Source: Chelydra serpentina
Taxonomy: Eukaryota > Chordata > Testudines > Chelydridae
Direction: 5' to 3'
DNA: 64,000 nt
NCBI GenBank assembly: GCA_037349315.1
Contig: JBAIAC010000006.1
Coordinates: 56,726,501-56,790,500 of the forward strand
Below, in pieces: positions 48,901 to 61,743 of the stretch. The notes under the pieces are model-generated. The model saw only the letters and a program-made list of their open reading frames with translations. It was not told the origin of the DNA and made no database searches. A program made the translations under genes and the position numbers. How positions within the stretch are numbered: the stretch's first letter is position 1; each line of letters starts with the position of its first letter.

Positions 48901-50784
48901 CAAACCATTATCTTATTTATTGTATCTTAACAATTTGAAAGAGTGAAATGTAGGTATGCTTTTTACAACACTAGTTTGAATAAATTCTACCTGACAAATG
49001 TTGTTTTAACAATCTATAAAGTAATAAAATAATTTCATGTCGAAGTGCTAAGTCATTTGTTCACACTTTAGGTCATTAATCTGTTATTTTTGCACTCTCT
49101 AAATTAGTAACTTAGTTGACCATTCAAGTATACATTTGTTCTCCAAGTCCCTGGCAAGTATGTGTTATGCCAATACCAGATTTTAAATAAAGTATTTGAA
49201 CACCTATGTATGTGTGCCACTTATATTCCTTTAATCATTCTACTCTCTCCCATTACATGCCTTTTTCTTCCCATTCATAGCAACACTTGTTATCGGGAAG
49301 TATTTATCACATCTTTCACTGTCTCTCCCCTCTCCCCTGCTGGTAGGAGTTAGCTCCTGCAGGTGGAGGCTTGCATTACACAAACCGCCAACAATACTGC
49401 CTAAAACTAGTTTAATAAACACACTATATAATGGGCTGAGTTTTGACAAATTTATTTCCACATATTTATTATTTCAGAGTAAAGCGAAGTCTAGAGCGAT
49501 GAACGTTGATTAACTTGTAAAAATATAAAAAATAAAATGCATCACTAGTCAACCCCTTATATCATATGTATACGATGAGTCACAAAGTTTTAGGTTTGAG
49601 TCAAACTCAGCCAATCACTTGAGGGACCTTCTTAGTCCATCTTTAGATTTACACACATGAATAGTACCTATTACATTTTTGGCTTCACTATTAAATCTTT
49701 GCTCTTATTCTCATTCATATAAACTTTCCTAATCAAGAAAAATTAAGATTTGGAGCTATTTAATTCCCTCAGAATAAAAAACTAATGCTGTTTTATTTAA
49801 GCTTTGTGTGTGATTCATGTAATTTATCCCCATCAGTTTCATAAAAGATCTTCAGTTTAGTTTACTGGATCAGCTTGACAGTAAGACTTTGTACGCTGAA
49901 TACATTCCCTAATTGTCCAAAGAAATGTAAGCAAAAAGATGTAACTGCTATACTTTATTGGTCGCTGCTGCATTATTCTTTGCAGACAAGCTTGGATATC
50001 TGCCATATTCAATTTCATGTCCATTTAATGCCACCAAGGTTACTTTACAATGCAATACAAATTTGTAAATTTTAACCATTTAAAGGTTTTTGAATGGTGT
50101 TGCTCTGATAATTTATGTACTCCATATACTCTAGAGCAGAGCTACTGTATAATGAGAAGTGTAGCAGAAGAAAACCTATTATATTGTTCTATAAGTTGTT
50201 ACTTTTTTTAAATGATTGCTTCTAGAAACCTTTTCTAAAGCATTTTCTGTTATAACGTCAAGTAAGAAAGTGACCCTTGTAGTGTAATATGTTAATGCAA
50301 GTTTTGGTTAGTGAAAAAAGATCTCAAACTAACATTTAATAAAAATCATATTTTAACACTCTAAAGTGGCTATTTTTTACTTGAAAGTTGATAGTTACTT
50401 TAAGATCAATGCCAAATTTAAATCGAACACCACATTTTAATATAGTATATTTATGCAGTTGTAATGATTACTTATCCAACCTGTTCTCCAAGCTCAAGTC
50501 CAGACTTGCATGTAATTAAGTTCAAGGGGCATTCCTGACTTGACATTTTACATTTGAGATTTACAACAACAATACTAGCCCTTTAAAAAAATGCAGGTTT
50601 TTTTTAAAATACAAACTTTAGGATCGTTTGTTTCACTGTAGTGTTCTGAGACACTAGCATATCTTTTTCTAGTCCCTTATCTCTAAAGTGCTTTCAGTTA
50701 CCCGAATGTCTACATGAGGATCATTTAATCATTATTCATATGCAACTACCTTTGACAATTGTTTCAACCCTATCAGCACACAAT
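45960..50784. other. PHIP-HMGN3 intergenic DNA, AT-rich, no gene seen
   Basis: Unique-looking AT-rich sequence with poly-A/T runs (for example 48062-48071, 48188-48202). I see no exon with splice signals and no element ends. A divergent non-coding transcript from the CpG island is possible but not shown by the sequence. Confidence 0.4.
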
Positions 50785-51010
50785 ACCAGTACTGCCAAGT
50801 CCAAACGTTAAATCATGAACAGGGCCCCAAAAGTCATGAGATTTTGTAATATTTGGGTTTCTTTATTTGCATTCTTGTTTGAACCTTTAGCTTACACTTA
50901 GGTTACATTTTCAAAATTTTATCCACAAACATGAAGGCTAGAAGTTGGTTGGTTGGTTGTTTTTAAATGAAAGCTGAGATCCGCACAATCACTTGTCTTC
51001 TAGAAATTGG
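50785..51010. mobile_element. Interspersed DNA-element remnant, AAGTCATGAGATTTTG family, copy 1
   Basis: Words AAAAGTCATGAGATTTTGTA, TTTGGGTTTCTTTATTTGCA, CATTTTCAAAATTTTATCCA and AAAGCTGAGATCCGCACAAT occur in the same order as in 58560-58770. The family often ends in GTTGCCAACTC-type termini; GTACTGCCAAGTCC near 50791 may be that end. Confidence 0.6.
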
Positions 51011-51530
51011 GCTATAAGTAAGACATTGCATAAATCAGCAATACAGCTACATAAATACACGTCAAAGAGGAATTAACTTTTCAAAATGCAAAGAGATTTT
51101 ACCCAAATTGAAATTTGTACAAGACATCAAGAGTGATATCCTTACTCTTATAAAAGGGCTCTGGGATTGTGGGATCCTTATTGATCAAATTCTCCAAAAC
51201 TTCAATTTTATGTCTCAAATGGAAGATGGGCTCCCAAGCACCACAGTCACTACTAGCAGAATTCTGGGGTATTTGTTTAGTACAACAGAGAGAAGAGACC
51301 TGCCTAATGAATACCAACAATATATTGTACAATATCAGATGTTCCTCATTCAAATACTGACCAGGCCTGACAACTTATTATGCAAGATGCACCAAGAGAA
51401 AAAGTATGAGGCACTATGGCTGGAGGAAATATTTATTGTTCATTGCCAACACTGCAGAGGACTACTTCAATCTAAGTGATAGAAGTAATCCTGATCGATA
51501 TCTAAGTGATATATATCGATCAGAGATATT

Positions 51531-51822
51531 CAGAGTGAGGCTCAGGAGCTGCAAGCGGCTCTTTAATGTGTCTCCTGATGCTCTTTGCAGCACATGATAT
51601 TAAAACACATTTAATTATTAACTACTCTAAGCTATTAACCAATCAGGATGCTTTTACTATGTTATTAAACAATTATAGAATTCTTGGTCAATTATTTTGC
51701 TGTGAGAATATTATGTATATAAATAAAACTGAATAAAACAATAAATTCACATTGTGGTGGCTTTTTTGGGTAATTTTGATTGCTAATTCGGCTCCTGAAC
51801 CACTGAGGTCTGAGTGTCACTG
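51531..51822. mobile_element. hAT-type MITE remnant
   Basis: Begins CAGAGTGAGGCTCAGGAGCT and ends GAGTGTCACTG, with AT-rich core and matching GGCTC..CTCCTGA / TTCGGCTCCTGA words near the ends. The target duplication is not clear. The preceding GATCGATAT/ATATCGATC palindrome (51493-51521) is separate. Confidence 0.5.
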
Positions 51823-52636
51823 ATCTAAATACAGTAGTTGATTATGACTTTTTAAAAAATGACTGAATACTTGTTTTATAGTAGGTTAACAGAACCTAAT
51901 TTTTTAAGACAAAACTACTGAGTCCCTTTTATATTAAACATTTAAGGGTCTTTTATCTGCCAAATACATCAGCGGTAGAGCTGGTCAGAAAATGGTGGAA
52001 GTTTTTAATGAAAAATATCAACATTTTGACTAGCTTTAATTGCTAACAGTCCTTACTGATGTGCAATTTGTGTACATAGAGTTCAAGAAAAACTAAAAAC
52101 CAGCTGGATACCCAAGAGGGCCAGTATTTCCACTCTCAGAACACAGGACTGGCTGTTCTGCCTTTAGTGAGAGGAGGTAGGTGCACCTGCTCTGAAAAAC
52201 AATGCAAGTCTTGCCTGCAGACTTTCTTTACTCTTATAATTTGTACTCCAAGTTGACTAAATGTGGAACATAGACCGTTTGGCAACTGCATTTTGGCTTT
52301 AAGTATGATTAAGTGAGGTGGGGAGGATGCAGGGGAGGAGAGACAAAAAGGCAGAAAACCAGCTAAAGGCAAAGATAAGCCACACCACTGCCAAAGCAAA
52401 CTGCAGTACAAGGTGAATTTCCATTTTAAAGGGCTTTGTAAATAAACAGTCCCCCAAATTCATGGAGAAGAATTACATCTGTCAAAAGACTTCTGGTAAG
52501 TATCTGAGCCTTAGAACATTTCATCCATACCAAAGTTATCGATATCTTTTGGTATAACAGGGTTTCCAACTGAAGTTCTAACATATTTCTGGCTGTTGGG
52601 AATGAAATCTATCTTCAGTCAGATGATTAACTCTAT
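51823..52636. other. Unique intergenic DNA, nothing identified
   Basis: No coding, repeat or RNA signature was recognised. Confidence 0.4.
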
Positions 52637-52750
52637 GGGCCAGATTTGTAAAGATATTTAGGTGCTTTGTGTGAAATCAATGAGTTAGGTGCCGAGCTGC
52701 TTTTTTTGTAAATTCCATTAGGCAACTAAATAACGTTAAAAATCTGGCCC
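52637..52750. mobile_element. Short palindromic MITE, GGGCCAGATTT family, copy 2
   Basis: GGGCCAGATTTGTAAAGATA at the left and TTAAAAATCTGGCCC at the right are inverted. Core words TTAGGTGC match the copy at 27798-27915. More diverged than copy 1. Confidence 0.7.
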
Positions 52751-53624
52751 AATGTTGTTACCTATTTCAAATTCCTGTTTAGTACTAAGTCAGATTGCAG
52801 CAGCCATTCTAATCTCAGCAGAGCATTGTTTATTTATAGCTCTATCCCTCTTTCTCTCTGGTTAAAAAGCACACCAAGAGAAAGGCACAGCACCCTCTGA
52901 GGAATCAGATAGTGGGAAGGCTTTCTTACTTCTTGTCAGGCTCGCCACGCAGTCTAGAAAGTATGTCCTTAATTCAAACTCAGCCTTATCCTGCTCATCT
53001 TTATCCCTGAAAGAGTTAAGATGATACAGGAGGATCAAAAAGTCAGAAGCACAGAAATCTCTTATTGTTTGTTCCTTTTGTGGAATAGAGGGAGTTCTCC
53101 ACCTCCTGTGGAGAAATCTGATCATTGAGCCTTGACAAACTTTTTCCAGTTTTTTTTTTTTTAAACCAGTATTTTGAAAAAAGTGGTAGACATTCTAAAA
53201 ATCAGAATTATTCAGCTGACTAAGTAAGCCCAGACAAAAGTACTTCAATCAAGTTCAAAAAGGGACCTTATTACAGCATCTTACCTCTCTACTGATGGGT
53301 GTAGCGCCTGCCTCAGTTTTCTCTTCTTACTGGTAACATATCTTACTTATGTTAATGTAGTTTAGCCCTGTGATGAATCCAACAAGGCGCTTTCATTCTG
53401 GGGTAACAAGAGACCTAAGGAAAACTTAAAATTAAAATTCCAGAACTACCTCTTGGTCTTTCCTTGGGTTATGGGCCTTCCAAGAGGGTCTGCCAGTCTA
53501 AACTAATTTTGGTAAGCAAGTCCAATAGAACAAAAGCTTAACAAAATTTCAAAAACTTCACCTCTTCGTGTAGGGTTCACCACTGGTGGTCCTGAAAATC
53601 TTAACTAAAATAAAGGTTACTCAA

Positions 53625-54900
53625 CTTCAGTAACTAGTTAAAGATGTTGTCCAAATATATTTCATTCTTAGTGTGCACGCTCCCTATGCACAACAAATTG
53701 GATTCTTTTGAATAGCAGTGTTTGTTGGGCTACGCAGGTACTCTGAGTGTCCTCATCCTCCTGTACTGGGGAGGGATAGCTCAGTGGTTTGAGCATTGGC
53801 ATACTAAAACCAAGGTTGTGAGTTCAATCCTTGAGGGGGCCATTTAGGGATCTGGGGCAATGACCTTGAAAGGTCCTTCCAGTTCTAGGAGATCGGCATA
53901 TCTCCATTTATTTATTTTTATTTTATTTTTTACTAAGGACATAAAGGGTGAAACAGGCCCAACTGCTGCCACTCACTTCCTGTCCCATCACAGAATCCAG
54001 GTGTTATATATAGGACTCCATGGTAGCAGAGAGGGTGTGTCATGGAATACATATGGACAGCATCTCAAAGACCTGCAGTTAGAAAAGTTACTTACCTTAA
54101 ACTTTCTTCTTTGAGTGCTTATCCATATATATTTATTTCATTCTACTCTTGGCTTTTGATGACTCGCAAACAGTAACCTAAATTAAGGAGGGGAATGCTA
54201 AGAGTCTACTTAAAGACTGCAGCACCGCTCTGCTAAAAGCAGCAGTGGATATTGATGATTCCACTAGAGAATAATGCTTAGTAAACCTGTGGACTGAACC
54301 TCAAGTAACTGCCCTGCAGATATCTGAAATTGGTATGCTTTGCAAAGAAACTGTCTGGGTCCTAGTGGAGGGAACCCTAATATGAGCTGGGGGATCTAAA
54401 CTACCTAGCTTATAACAATCCCTAATACATCTGACATCCATTTGGATAGACTGATTCACTCAGCAAATGATACAAGTAGTCCTGGAGGAACTCTACAATT
54501 TTGGATCTTGACAAATAAAAGGATACAATCATGCGAACATCTACAGAGTGCAGCCTGTTGTACTAATTTAGATGTAATATATGGGACCAAGGTGTTAACC
54601 TGGTGACTGTCCAACGTTAAACAGGGTTGGGGTTGGTATACAGAAACGTCAGCCTGCTTACTACCATGGCACAAACACCATTAAAAATCCTTTTAACCTT
54701 TTATTTAAAAAGGATACAGAGAAGGAAAATCAATTAAAGCATTTGAAATGTAAAGTAAGGCTTGCATTTTAACATTTTTTGTTCTCTTTCCCCCTTTAGC
54801 TGGAGAGTGTTTTAGAAGGAAAAGCTACGCTTATGTGAGTCTCTTAGATGGTATTAAAAGATGGTAATAACTGTCCTTTTTCTTTGATATTAGGAAAAAA
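53625..54900 (-). mobile_element. Old DIRS fragment: inverted repeat and recombinase end, with SINE insertion
   Basis: GTTACTTACCTTAAACTTTC then TTCTTTGAGTGCTTATCCAT (54088-54127) resembles the DIRS terminal region at 960-1000 and 18690-18720. An inverted relative is near 53625-53700. Downstream, CCTGCAGATATCTGAAATTG and ACATCCATTTGGATAGACTG parallel CCTACAGATTTCTGCAATGG (1178) and ATTCATTTGGATAGCTG (1310), the recombinase 3' part. There is no intact frame. More decayed than the two intronic copies. Confidence 0.6.
53768..53925 (+). mobile_element. tRNA-derived SINE, copy 4, internally deleted
   Basis: A box TAGCTCAGTGG and B box GGTTGTGAGTTCAATCC are present. The middle is missing: ATCTGGGGCA runs directly into ATGACCTTGAAAGGTCCTTC, the CR1-like tail. 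It lies inside the old DIRS inverted repeat. Confidence 0.85.
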
Positions 54901-55365
54901 TTGGAATAAAAACCTTTTCCCACAACCTAAAGAGTAGCCTCTTCTATGGCTCAGAGAGAACAAAAGTGATTCCATCTTTTCGTGCAGCAGTCATGACAGG
55001 GATTGGCATAGTCTGACCTGTAGAGAATAAGACTCTCCAAAATCCAGAAACTGAAATTATTTGGTTCCATGACACAGAATACATCCCTCAGCCCCATATT
55101 TGGCCAGCAAAGAAAGTACTAGCAGCCAGACAATCTAAAGTTTAGATTATGTGACAAGCGTAAACGGCCTCTAAAACAGTACTAATCCTATTGTTCAAGA
55201 AATGGGGCAGTCTCTTGCTAGATCTATTTACAATTATCAAGAATGCAACAAATCCTTGGTTTTGTTCTAAAGCAAAGATTGTCATGAATTCAATCACAGA
55301 TGCATTCTTGTTAGACTGAAGCAAATATGTTTTTAGGCTTTTCCACTGGTGGTCAGAAACATAAG

Positions 55366-56007
55366 TGCCAACTCCATGGGTGCTCCAGCCCTGAAGCATC
55401 CATGGAAAAAAATTTAGTGGGTACTTAGCACCACCAGCAGTCAGCTCCTCCATCCCTCCCAACTGCTGAGATCAGCTGTTCCAAGGTGTGCAGGAGGAGC
55501 TGTGGGGGAAGGGTGAGGAGGCTGGGACGGGCGTGGAAGGAGGTCAAGGGTGCACACTCCAGGTGGCACTTACCTCAGGCAGCTCCTGGAAGCAGCAGCA
55601 TGTTCCCCCTCCAGCTCCTACTAGGTGTGGCCAGGCGGCTCTGCGCGCTGCCCCATCCGCAGGCACCACCTCCGCAGCTCCTGGAAGCAGTGGCATGTCC
55701 CTCTTCGGCTCCTATGCGGAGGCGTGGCACCAGCCAAGTAACTCTGCCCACTGCCCCGTCCACAGGCACCACCCCTGGAGTTCTCATTGGCCATGGTTCC
55801 CGGCCAATGGGAGCTGCCGAGCTGGCACTTGGAACAGGGACAGCGTGCAGAGGCCCCTGGCTGCCCCTACGCATAGGAGCCAGAGGGGAGAGATGCTGCT
55901 GCTTCTGGGAGCTGCGCAAGACCCCAACCCCGCTCCCCAGCGGGAGCTCAAGGGCCAGATTAAAAGGTCTGATGGGCCAGACGCGGCCCATAGTTTTCCC
56001 ACCCCTG
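55366..56007. mobile_element. Composite: GTGCCAACTCCATGGG repeat joined to hAT GGGCAAAC-family copy 3
   Basis: 55366-55470 (GTGCCAACTCCATGGGTGCT, TTTAGTGGGTACTTAGCACC) is a separate repeat. From about 55480 the sequence matches hAT copies 1 and 2 internally (CTTACCTCAGGCAGCTCCTG) and ends TAGTTTTCCCACCCCTG at 56007. The left terminus of the hAT part is missing or replaced. Two overlapping long open frames are compositional. Confidence 0.65.
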
Positions 56008-56400
56008 GTTTACATGTTACTCTCTCCATTTGACATTTAGCTCCTATGGTCACCTTAGGAGGGCAGTTCAGTAGTCTTCTTTCCTGGCAGTGTACTTCAC
56101 ATTACATTTCCACATGTGAGAATATGCAGGGGCTCGTGTCAAAGATGAAAGGTTACTTGCCAGTAAATGTAATTCTTTTTAATGGATCATCCCTACACTT
56201 TCACCCTAATTTCTTTTCTCTTCTGAATTCTTCTTCTCCTCTAGTTCTGAGGTTTAGCAGATGGAACTGAGGCAGTTGGGTCCATATAACCTTTTTATGG
56301 GTTTATCTCCAAATACTCTGTGCTGAGAAACTGTACACTCAGTATCCAAATAGCTGTATTTACTATCCAGTTCATCTTCAATGTTGGAGTCATAATTAAG

Positions 56401-56997
56401 GCTACGTTTTAGTCACGGACAGATCATGGGCAGTAAACAAAAATTCACAGCCCGTGACCTGTCTGTCACGTGTACTATATACCCCTAACTAAAACTTGGG
56501 CCGTAAGGCTACGGGTGCTCTGTGGGAGCACTGCGGGTGCCAGGAGAGCGAGCCCCGGACCCCTGCTGGTGTTGGGGAGGGTTGGTGGTGCTGGTAGGCT
56601 CCCTATCCAGCTCCAAGTGTCCCTGCAGCTCCTAGGGGGAGGGAAGGCCGGGGGGGGGGGCTCTCCACACTGTCCCCACCATTAGCTCCAGCTTCGCAGC
56701 TCCCATTGGCTGGGAGGGAGTGTGGCAGGGCCCGTGCTAGCCCCCTTCATCCCCAGCTCTACTCTGGCCACACCTCCAGCCCCGACTACAGCCCCCGGCC
56801 CCACCCCCAGCTGCAGCCCCTGCCTTGGCCCTGGCTCCCAGCCCGGCCACAGCTCCAGCCCCGCCCCCCTTACATGTGTCTATCCCCTCCCTCTGCCTCC
56901 CCCGGGAACCACAGCCTGCTCCTGATCACAGCTCCCAGCTGCAGACAGAGTAAGGGGAGGGAGGGGAGGGCAACATGAAAAGTTTGGGGACCACTGT
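56401..56997. mobile_element. GC-rich DNA-element remnant
   Basis: Starts near GGCTACGTTTTAGTCACGGA with the palindromic ACAGCCCGTGACCTGTCTGT region, is rich in CAGCCCC in the middle, and ends AGTTTGGGGACCACTG, a hAT-like terminus. Related to the fragment at 14808. Target duplication not resolved. Confidence 0.5.
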
Positions 56998-57935
56998 TAC
57001 AGAAGGTAATGTCATATTTCAGAAAAATACTTCCTCCAAAACATAAAAGAAGTTTCAGTATTAAGAATGGAGTTACAAAAATCATATCTCAGCACTGTGT
57101 TCTGTATTACAGAAGACAGGGTATGGAAAGAGTAGTTATACAAACACCTTAACAGTTAAGTTCATAGTAATTTAACCAACATTAAAAAGCATCCGTTAGC
57201 CTCAGGGGCCTCTCTTATGGATAAACAAATGCAGAAAATCCTCAAATTAGGGGATGACATTTTATCATAGGAACTATCTATAAATTTCTAAACTTCCTAA
57301 AATGAGACAAAATAAAAAGTTGTCTGTGAATATGAAAGAACACCTTGATAGACCACATAGTGTATACATATCAAAATCAGATCTCAATTCCAACTTTACA
57401 GCAGTATTCCAGCTATAATAGCACACCTGAAAGAGGCATGTTTCCTAAGAGTCCAAATCCACTGATATAACCTGGTCGTCAAAACAGAATTGGTCAGCAG
57501 AAACACTTACTCTTTGAAACTCCAGAAAACTTTTCTTACAAGTTGATCCCTTATCTTGGCAGAATATAAAATTGCTGCTTGATTCTCCTCTGGGAAAGCA
57601 TCCTTAGTTGTATGCTCCTCAGGATAGGGCCACAGCTCCATGTAATATTAACAGGAATGAATGAAACTTGTGGAATTTGACATTTTAAGTCCCTTGAAGT
57701 GTATTTTCGGGTTTCAGTAGAACTGGTTTCAGTTCGCAAACCAATGCCCCTTCTCCACACTTAATAATTTTAAGCAATCTTCCCCACTGATTATGTGATT
57801 TTTAAAAATGTAATCAATAAACTAAAGCTGAGTCTGGTTATATTAGGGATACAAGACCCCCTCCTAACCCAAAGAGACCTAAACTCTCACAAGAACACGC
57901 ATCAACATAGCATGAATTCGGAATTAGCGCGGAGG

Positions 57936-57982
57936 CAACCATGGATCCCAAAATAAATTATTTACATTGGGATCCATGGTAA
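57936..57982. repeat. Strong palindrome (cruciform-capable)
   Basis: ACCATGGATCCCAA (57938-57951) and TTGGGATCCATGGT (57967-57980) are perfect 14-bp inverted arms around a 15-nt AT loop. Pairing extends outward (GAGGCA / TGCCTC) with a small bulge. It sits in a stretch (about 57905-58095) with TTAGCGCGG and CTAGCGAGGGTGTGG words that may be an old mariner-like element. Confidence 0.75.
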
Positions 57983-58559
57983 CATGCCTCCTCCCGCCTC
58001 CTCCCCACCCCACGCTGTAACGTGGTCCCCGCATTAACACAGTACCACACATGGCTTCCAAACCCCGCGTTCTAGCGAGGGTGTGGTGTGCTTTATTTTT
58101 CCAGTAGGTTTCTTTTCACTTCTCCTGGTGTTTCACTTCTCTCTTCCTCTCCCTATTAGACTTTCTCTGCCCAGCTGCCAAAGAAGCAAACCCAATGGTG
58201 TCAAATTTTGAAATCTGAGACACTTGAGTGCAAAGTTAAGGAAAACAAGTTTGTCCATCCTCAATTTTCACTGTTGTAAAGGAAGGGCACAAGTCTTCCA
58301 CCAGCTGTCCCAGTGATGTTTTGGTCTTGCCAGTCCAGGAGAAATGTTAGGGAACTGCTGCTGCTGTCATTAGAAAAGCTGAGCATCCAAAGTTGCCCTT
58401 TGTTCCCACAGGCCATAAGGGACATGTGAGAAGTAACAGCACAAGAAGTGAGATGTGATTAGGGAAAACTCCAGGAAGCTAACTTACTTTTGCTGCACAA
58501 AAGTGACTGTTACCTCTCCTACTTCCCCACAATGAGCCTCATTTTTAAATTAGTTATCT

Positions 58560-58770
58560 CCCCTTCTCTGTTTCACAATAATAAATTTGGGGTTCTTTTG
58601 GCTTTTGGGTCAATAGGATTCACATTTTCAAGCTTTTCTCCATAAGCATGAGGACTAGAATTTTTTTCAAATAAAAGCTGAGATTCTCATGTAATCACAA
58701 GACTACAGGAACCAAGACTTAAGAATACTACCAAATATCACTGAAGATGGCAACATAGGTTTCGACACAA
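58560..58770. mobile_element. Interspersed DNA-element remnant, same family as 50785-51010, copy 2
   Basis: Shared ordered words are AATTTGGGGTTCTTTTGGCT, ACATTTTCAAGCTTTTCTCC, AAAAGCTGAGATTCTCATGT and CCAAATATCACTGAAGATGGCAAC. Confidence 0.6.
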
Positions 58771-59469
58771 TGTTTGAAACTGCTGGTTTATTTTTGAGGA
58801 GGGACTAACTTGGTAAAGCAAAAGATGGAAGAGCAATGGAAAAAAAGGTTGGAGCAATTAGCCCTGCTGAAAGAATAAAAAAAATCTTGTGTAATTGCAG
58901 AGCCAACAAGACACTTAAAACCATATGTGGTCTGGTTCAAAGCTAACGTCTTGGTGTTCACTTACCTCCCTTCCAAACAGATTTCAGTCTGTCATGGAAA
59001 TGTTATAGATCACTTTGATCTCCTCATCAAAAGACATTTAAATCTACTAGCACGATCATCCATTTGTCTCTCACGGAGATGCCCATCTTGCTCAACAATT
59101 AGCTTACTACGTGTGAAGAATTTTGTGCTCCTGTTTCATGAATTTTTACTTTTGTATTTAAGGGCAGAACCACTTTAAGGATATAATATATACAATAGAA
59201 ATTAAAGTATGAACTTCAACACTCAGCTTTTAGTATGTTGCACTTACTAGTTTTTCTGAAACACCTTTCCCCTGCTCTAAATGTCTCTCTTTTCACTTGT
59301 TACTTCTTTAAAATTGTATTTATTCTTTCTAGCCTAAAACCAGTCAGTCAATTAGAACTTTGTTTTCCTTTTCATTACTGAAATCTTGTATCTATAGCAA
59401 TTATGGCATCAACCCACTGACCTTTAAACTTTAAAAAAAAAAATACATCAATACTTCGAATACCCTACT

Positions 59470-60030
59470 TTCATTTATTTTTAAGGCCAGGAGGAACCAT
59501 TAGTTCATCTTACCTGGCCTCCAGCATATCACCAACCAAAGATTTCACTCACCTCTACTGAACCCAATAACTTGTGTGTGACTAAAGCATATCTTCCAGA
59601 ACGGCATCCATTCTTGATTTGAAGACATCAAAGAGCGGAGAATCCACCACTTCCCTTGGTAGTTTGTTCAAATGCTTAACTGCCCTCACGGTTTTAAAAA
59701 TAAATAAATAAATAAAAATTGTGCCTTGTTTCCAATTTGACTTCGGCTTTAGCTTGCAGCCATTGGTTCTTGTTATGACTTTCTCCTCTAGACTGAAGAG
59801 CCCTTTAGTGCTCAGTATTTTTCTCCCCATGAAGAGGAGAGTCAAGTCACCTGTTGATCTTTTTGACAAGCTAAACAGATAGAGCTCTTCAAGTGCCTCC
59901 CTGTAAGACTTTTTCAAATAATGTTTGTGGCTATTTTCTGCAGCCTCTCTAATTTTTCATCATCCTTTAAAAAAGTGTTGACACCAGAATGCTACATAAT
60001 ATTCTAGTATTAGTCTCACCAACAGACAGG
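59470..60030 (-). mobile_element. Old CR1-clade LINE 3' fragment, antisense
   Basis: The minus frame at 59917-59582 reads YREALEELYLFSLSKRSTGD and ends VKHLNKLPREVVDSPLFDVF then KSRMDAVLEDML, the C-terminus of CR1-clade polymerases. A poly-A-like insertion (TAAATAAATAAATAAA, about 59699) and frame changes interrupt it. More diverged than the CR1 at 24558, so an older subfamily. Confidence 0.75.
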
Positions 60031-60055
60031 TTAAAAAAAAAAAACAAAAAAAACA

Positions 60056-61743
60056 CCACCCTCTTTCTCCTTACTACTCCCGTTCATACAGAACTCAAAC
60101 TTCACATCCCCAGTGGTTCCAAGGGTAGAAAGCCTTGATGTTTCTCACTAGCTATTTCGGGTGAGTGTAAGAGTGTCTGTGTGTATGTGCATGTATTAGA
60201 GCTAGAGGACTGTGATACATGATTGTATTCATAAGCAAGGGAAAGAAAAACTGACGCAGGAAATGGGCTAACTATCCCCTTTATAGGAACCAGCCTGGTT
60301 CTTGGTAAATAAAGCCATAAACTTGTGTAAGCATTATTAGCGTAGATGAGAAAAGAGGAAAACTACAAAACAAAAATAGCAGTAAGTAATTTCCCTTTTT
60401 ATTTTGCATTACATTTGATTTCTAATGGAACTTAACTTTCATGACTACTGTAACAATCTTTAAAAGTAAACTTTAAAATGCAAAAAGCAAAACAAAGTTA
60501 ATAGTAAAAGGAAAAATATTTTGAAAATTAGTTGGTTTTAAAACTAATACAGATATGAGAAAAATCAGAACTCTGCTAGACCAGTGCAAAAAGCAAATGA
60601 CAATTTTAGAACACCATAAGGCTGCACAATAGAACAGATTTTTACAAATTCTAAATATATTGATTAGTGATTGAAGAGCCTTAAAATGGCAGCAATAGGA
60701 TTTTCAATCTGAATCTAAAATTTAGTTGTAATCAATGCAACTGAATTGGCAGAGTGACAGAATAACATGGAAGGGACAATTAGATGAGAAGCAGAATTTT
60801 AAATAGATTGTAAGAAGTGGATAAAAGTGGCTGACTGCTTAATAAGGAGACTTATGACAACGGGACTTTAGTTATACATGAAAAAGAATTTGATTTACAA
60901 TAAACAGTGATATAATATTTTTAAATTAATATATGATAAAACCATCACGAACACAACAGTTAGATTGAGAAATCTACATTTAAGATTGAACACTTTAACT
61001 CAGCTCTGTTGTGCTTATGCCTCAAAATATGGTCTCTTTATATTATAAAGGATTTCTGAAATACAATATCTAAAATAAACTGAAGATTTCATGTAACATG
61101 ACCTACAATAAGTACCTGCAGTCTTCCAATTTGGATTTATTTTGAAATCAGTGACAGCTACTGAACACGTCACATTTGAAGAGAATCTGTTTAATAGTTT
61201 TAAATATTTTAAACCACACTAACTTTGAATCAGTTTAAAAGACTACTTGTAAAAAATGTTAACCTTGATACCTAAGCTTTAAAACTACTGAGCTAATTTT
61301 CTTCAAAAAAATTTAACTTGCCATGAACTCTAAGACACCTGGCACCTTTAAGTTAGAATTTCATAGCTAAAGCAATTTCAGAAGTAGCTCCAGATTACCT
61401 GGAGGTGATCTGCAGATCAGCAATTGACTACAGACCACAGTTTTAAAGCACTCATTCGTTAGAGGCATGGAAAGTGCCAGCATTTTGAGAGTTTAAAAAA
61501 AAAAAAAAGTGTCCGCTAAAATCCCATGGAGTCCTTTGAAAAATTTACGGAAGGGGTGTCAGTGACTGGAGATGGGAAAAAAAATTAGAAAACACCATAT
61601 ACACACAAATTTCTCACTTTTTCTGATCAGAAATCTTAAGTGAATAAACAGGAATTTTAGGGATCTAGAATTTTATGGAAGTTCTTTTGATTGGAATTTT
61701 TTGGGAAAATGGATGGTCTTATTGTTAAGTCATCATAGTGGAG
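60056..61743. other. AT-rich intergenic DNA, nothing identified
   Basis: No gene, repeat terminus or RNA structure that I can support. Confidence 0.4.

Noticed and set aside
51099..51597. Overlapping open frames of 63-123 codons
   Set aside because: Ordinary AT-rich intergenic sequence without recognisable domain; frames overlap on both strands and run into a hAT-like remnant at 51531.
55486..56053. Four overlapping open frames of 89-184 codons
   Set aside because: Same hAT-family interior as at 4102 and 15799; no conserved domain.
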